A program made the position numbers and the translations under genes. From Opitutia bacterium UBA4506 (GTDB taxonomy: Bacteria > Verrucomicrobiota > Verrucomicrobiia > Opitutales > Puniceicoccaceae), in assembly GCA_002388665.1 (NCBI GenBank), contig DGMY01000092.1, forward strand, positions 73,926 through 82,706: DNA of 8,781 bases. Reading direction: 5' to 3'. The first letter of the stretch is position 1. The number at the start of each line of letters is the position of its first letter. Positions 7,339 to 8,781 of the stretch are shown here, piece by piece. Under the pieces are notes generated by a model. The model saw only the letters and a list, made by a program, of their open reading frames with translations, was not told where the DNA came from and ran no database searches.

Positions 7339-8055
7339 TTAGGCGCGGCGACGGCGAACAACCGCCAAACCGAGAACGAGAACGCCGGCGAGAGCACCGA
7401 AGAATTCTGGCTCAGGAACAGCGGTTACCCCAGTCACAATAAAATTATCCACACCAAAATCTTCGTCTCCTGAATCCACCGATACAGAAAATCGAATGTC
7501 CAACGTGTCTCCGGTGCCAGCCAAAGACTTCAAAAATGTTGAAGAGGCATTTCCAAGAGCAGCACCATCACCAGTTCCGTCGAAGTCGGTATCTTCATAG
7601 AAAAAGGTATTGTACTGAGTTCCATCATTCTCAAATGCGAGGAAGGAGACAAATCCTCCTCCATCGATCTGATATTCCAGAAGCATGAAGTCTCCTGCAT
7701 CGTCGATGTCTCCAGGAGAATCAAAATACTCAGCAAAATCACCTGAGAATTTCAGATCACTTAAACCTGTTATTGATAGACCTGACCAAGTGACAGTAAT
7801 GGGGATATCGGCGCCCTCCCCATCCAGGTCCTGTCCCTCCAGGTAACCACCAGAGAATCCAGTGTAATTTTTCTCCGTCCCGCTTCCAATCTGGAAATAA
7901 TCGGTACCACCGTCATTAAAAAATCCAGCGCTGGTAGTGAAGTTATCAGAGTTATCGAACGTTTCGTTGAGGACATCCGTCACAACTTGAGCGTATGCGG
8001 AACCAGAGGCACATACGAGTGCACCTAGGCCGAGAAGTTTCAATTTAGTATTCAT
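7339..8055 (-). CDS. Exported acidic beta-rich protein with PEP-CTERM sorting tail
   Basis: 238-residue secreted protein. Signal peptide MNTKLKLLGLGALVCASGSA, with a good AxA-type site (AYA-Q, residues 22/23). The mature region is rich in Asp, Gly and Thr, with alternating beta-type segments: NETFDNSDNFTTSAGFFND, GGYLEGQDLDGEGADIPIT, MLLEYQIDGGGFVSFLAFEND, DTLDIRFSVSVDSGDEDFGV and VDNFIVTG. This resembles jelly-roll modules repeated in secreted proteins of marine bacteria, but I cannot name the family with confidence. DTDFDGTGD (155-163) has the DxDxDGxxD spacing of a calcium-binding loop. The C-terminus (213-238) is VPEPEF, a hydrophobic helix and RRRRA: a PEP-CTERM signal, 18 of 26 residues identical to that of the 5588-6241 protein. 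The ATG at 8055 starts the signal peptide directly; upstream is A-rich on the coding strand with no Shine-Dalgarno. Single gene with its own terminator, flanked on both sides by REP-like arrays. Probably envelope- or matrix-associated after exosortase processing; role unknown. Confidence 0.8.
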   Translation of the reverse strand: MNTKLKLLGLGALVCASGSAYAQVVTDVLNETFDNSDNFTTSAGFFNDGGTDYFQIGSGTEKNYTGFSGGYLEGQDLDGEGADIPITVTWSGLSITGLSDLKFSGDFAEYFDSPGDIDDAGDFMLLEYQIDGGGFVSFLAFENDGTQYNTFFYEDTDFDGTGDGAALGNASSTFLKSLAGTGDTLDIRFSVSVDSGDEDFGVDNFIVTGVTAVPEPEFFGALAGVLVLGLAVVRRRRA

Positions 8056-8597
8056 TTGGTTTTTTTAGATGTTTGGTTTTGGCGGACTACCGCCATCATG
8101 TGTGTATTTTCTGCTTGTTAGTTGATCGAAAAAACGAATCCGGAAAACGGACCGTGTTGGACTACTTGAAGCATTCCTGCCCCCAGACATTTATAGAATT
8201 TTGATAGACGTCAACGGTGGTAGAGTTACAAAACATTAACATACGCTTCCCCTTGATTATCAGCGTATTGCAAATCCGATCGGACCGAACAGTGCTCTAC
8301 TAACGAACATTTATTAAATGAACAATTAACTATTCGCCACAAACATGCGTTAACCGCCAGGAATGCTCCTTAAATGAACTTTTTGTTACAGCGAATGACA
8401 CATTGCACTGCGCAGACCAGAAAACGGATCTGGCGAAGTAGTCAGGCTAATTATGCAATCGTTTTCCAGCTATAGAGTTCTATCATTTCGGACAGATCAG
8501 AGGAAGCAGCCTGCGCAGGATGGTTTAGGTTTATCTGAGAAGTGGATTTACTCCGCACTCTTGAAATGAGAGGGATTGCGGGGCTCTCTCACACGGT
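8056..8597. promoter_or_regulatory. Long upstream region of the 7339-8055 gene
   Basis: A 542-bp stretch without a credible gene, AT-rich in its middle. It holds a leader hairpin (8080-8095), GAAGCAT at 8168-8174 (matched upstream of the sister gene), the 14-nt word AGAGTTACAAAACA at 8222-8235 (also shared), the palindrome TCCGATCGGA (8275-8284), two copies of TTAAATGAAC (8314-8323, 8370-8379), and an inverted repeat TGAGAG/CTCTCA (8567-8572, 8586-8591) just before array 2. No canonical promoter with correct spacing could be assigned on the minus strand. These words are visible directly; their regulatory role is inferred. Confidence 0.45.
8080..8095 (-). promoter_or_regulatory. Leader hairpin before the 7339-8055 gene
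   Basis: TGGCGG-ACTA-CCGCCA is a perfect 6-bp stem with a 4-nt loop, 25-40 nt upstream of the start codon. The sister gene has a short GC hairpin (6270-6279) at about the same distance from its start. It could shape the 5' end of the mRNA or limit ribosome access. Confidence 0.45.
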
Positions 8598-8781
8598 GGA
8601 CGTTCGCTGAAGCGTCACGCTACGGGAGTCATCTTTTCTTGCTCGGTCGGGGCCGAGGTGGGCTCCTTGGGATTTTTAGCTGGGGGGACGTACACTTGTG
8701 GGTGGACGTTCGCTGAAGCGTCACGCTACGGGAGTCACCTTTTCCTGCTGGGTCGGGGCCGCGGTGGGTTCCTTGGGATTT
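8598..8781 (-). repeat. Tandem array of REP-like hairpin repeats (array 2), cut by window edge
   Basis: Two cores identical to array 1 at 8598-8619 and 8704-8725, 106 bp apart, same orientation, both with GTAG directly 5' on the minus strand. The unit sequence after the second core continues to base 8781 (through CCTTGGGATTT), so at least one more core probably lies beyond the edge. The spacer is the same element as in array 1 with scattered substitutions (for example GCTCGGTCGGGGCCGAGG). The left arm of core 6, CTTGTGG (8695-8701), can still pair with CTACGGG (8726-8732) through wobble pairs. The first core lacks a left arm, as in array 1, so both arrays begin at the same point of the unit. 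Confidence 0.85.

Noticed and set aside
6798..8781. Regularly spaced repeats that could be taken for a CRISPR array
   Set aside because: The spacers are themselves near-identical between units and about 84-88 nt long, and no cas gene is present. This is a tandem repeat, not repeat-plus-unique-spacer.

Overview
The window looks like chromosomal DNA from a Gram-negative member of the Verrucomicrobiota, probably the Opitutia/Puniceicoccales side. I infer this from two secreted proteins ending in a PEP-CTERM-like tail (PExEF, a hydrophobic helix, RRRR), a REP-associated transposase of the type common there, and starts without clear Shine-Dalgarno sequences. The placement is inference; no marker gene is present to prove it.

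Layout. The left edge (1-774, +) holds the C-terminal part of a REP-associated tyrosine transposase (RAYT), cut by the window edge inside its HUH motif. Next is a small multidrug resistance (SMR) transporter (932-1267, +). Tail to tail with it is a housekeeping pair on the minus strand: valS (2291-5020), then mutY (1264-2328), which overlaps the end of valS. A tRNA-Leu(CAA) gene with its own terminator (5181-5321, +) lies divergently upstream of valS. The right third (5508-8781) is accessory: two minus-strand genes for exported PEP-CTERM-like proteins, each with a long upstream region and a strong terminator about 50 nt past its stop, interleaved with two tandem arrays of a roughly 106-110 bp repeat.

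The most interesting structure is the repeat family. Each unit carries the imperfect palindrome CGTTCGCTGAAGCGTCACG. Read on the minus strand, five of six copies have GTAG directly 5' of the hairpin, which is the classical anatomy of a REP element. With a RAYT gene in the same window, a REP/RAYT mobile-repeat system is the natural reading, although I cannot show that this RAYT acts on these repeats. The units also have outer inverted arms whose sequence changes in a mostly pairing-preserving way, and G-runs of variable length. The two arrays flank the second PEP-CTERM gene in direct orientation.

The second point of interest is the PEP-CTERM pair. The two proteins share a near-identical signal peptide start and tail, but carry different passenger domains. 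Their leaders share a motif at the same distance from the start codon and a hairpin just before it. They look like two members of a family of envelope or surface proteins with exchangeable cores. No exosortase gene is in the window.
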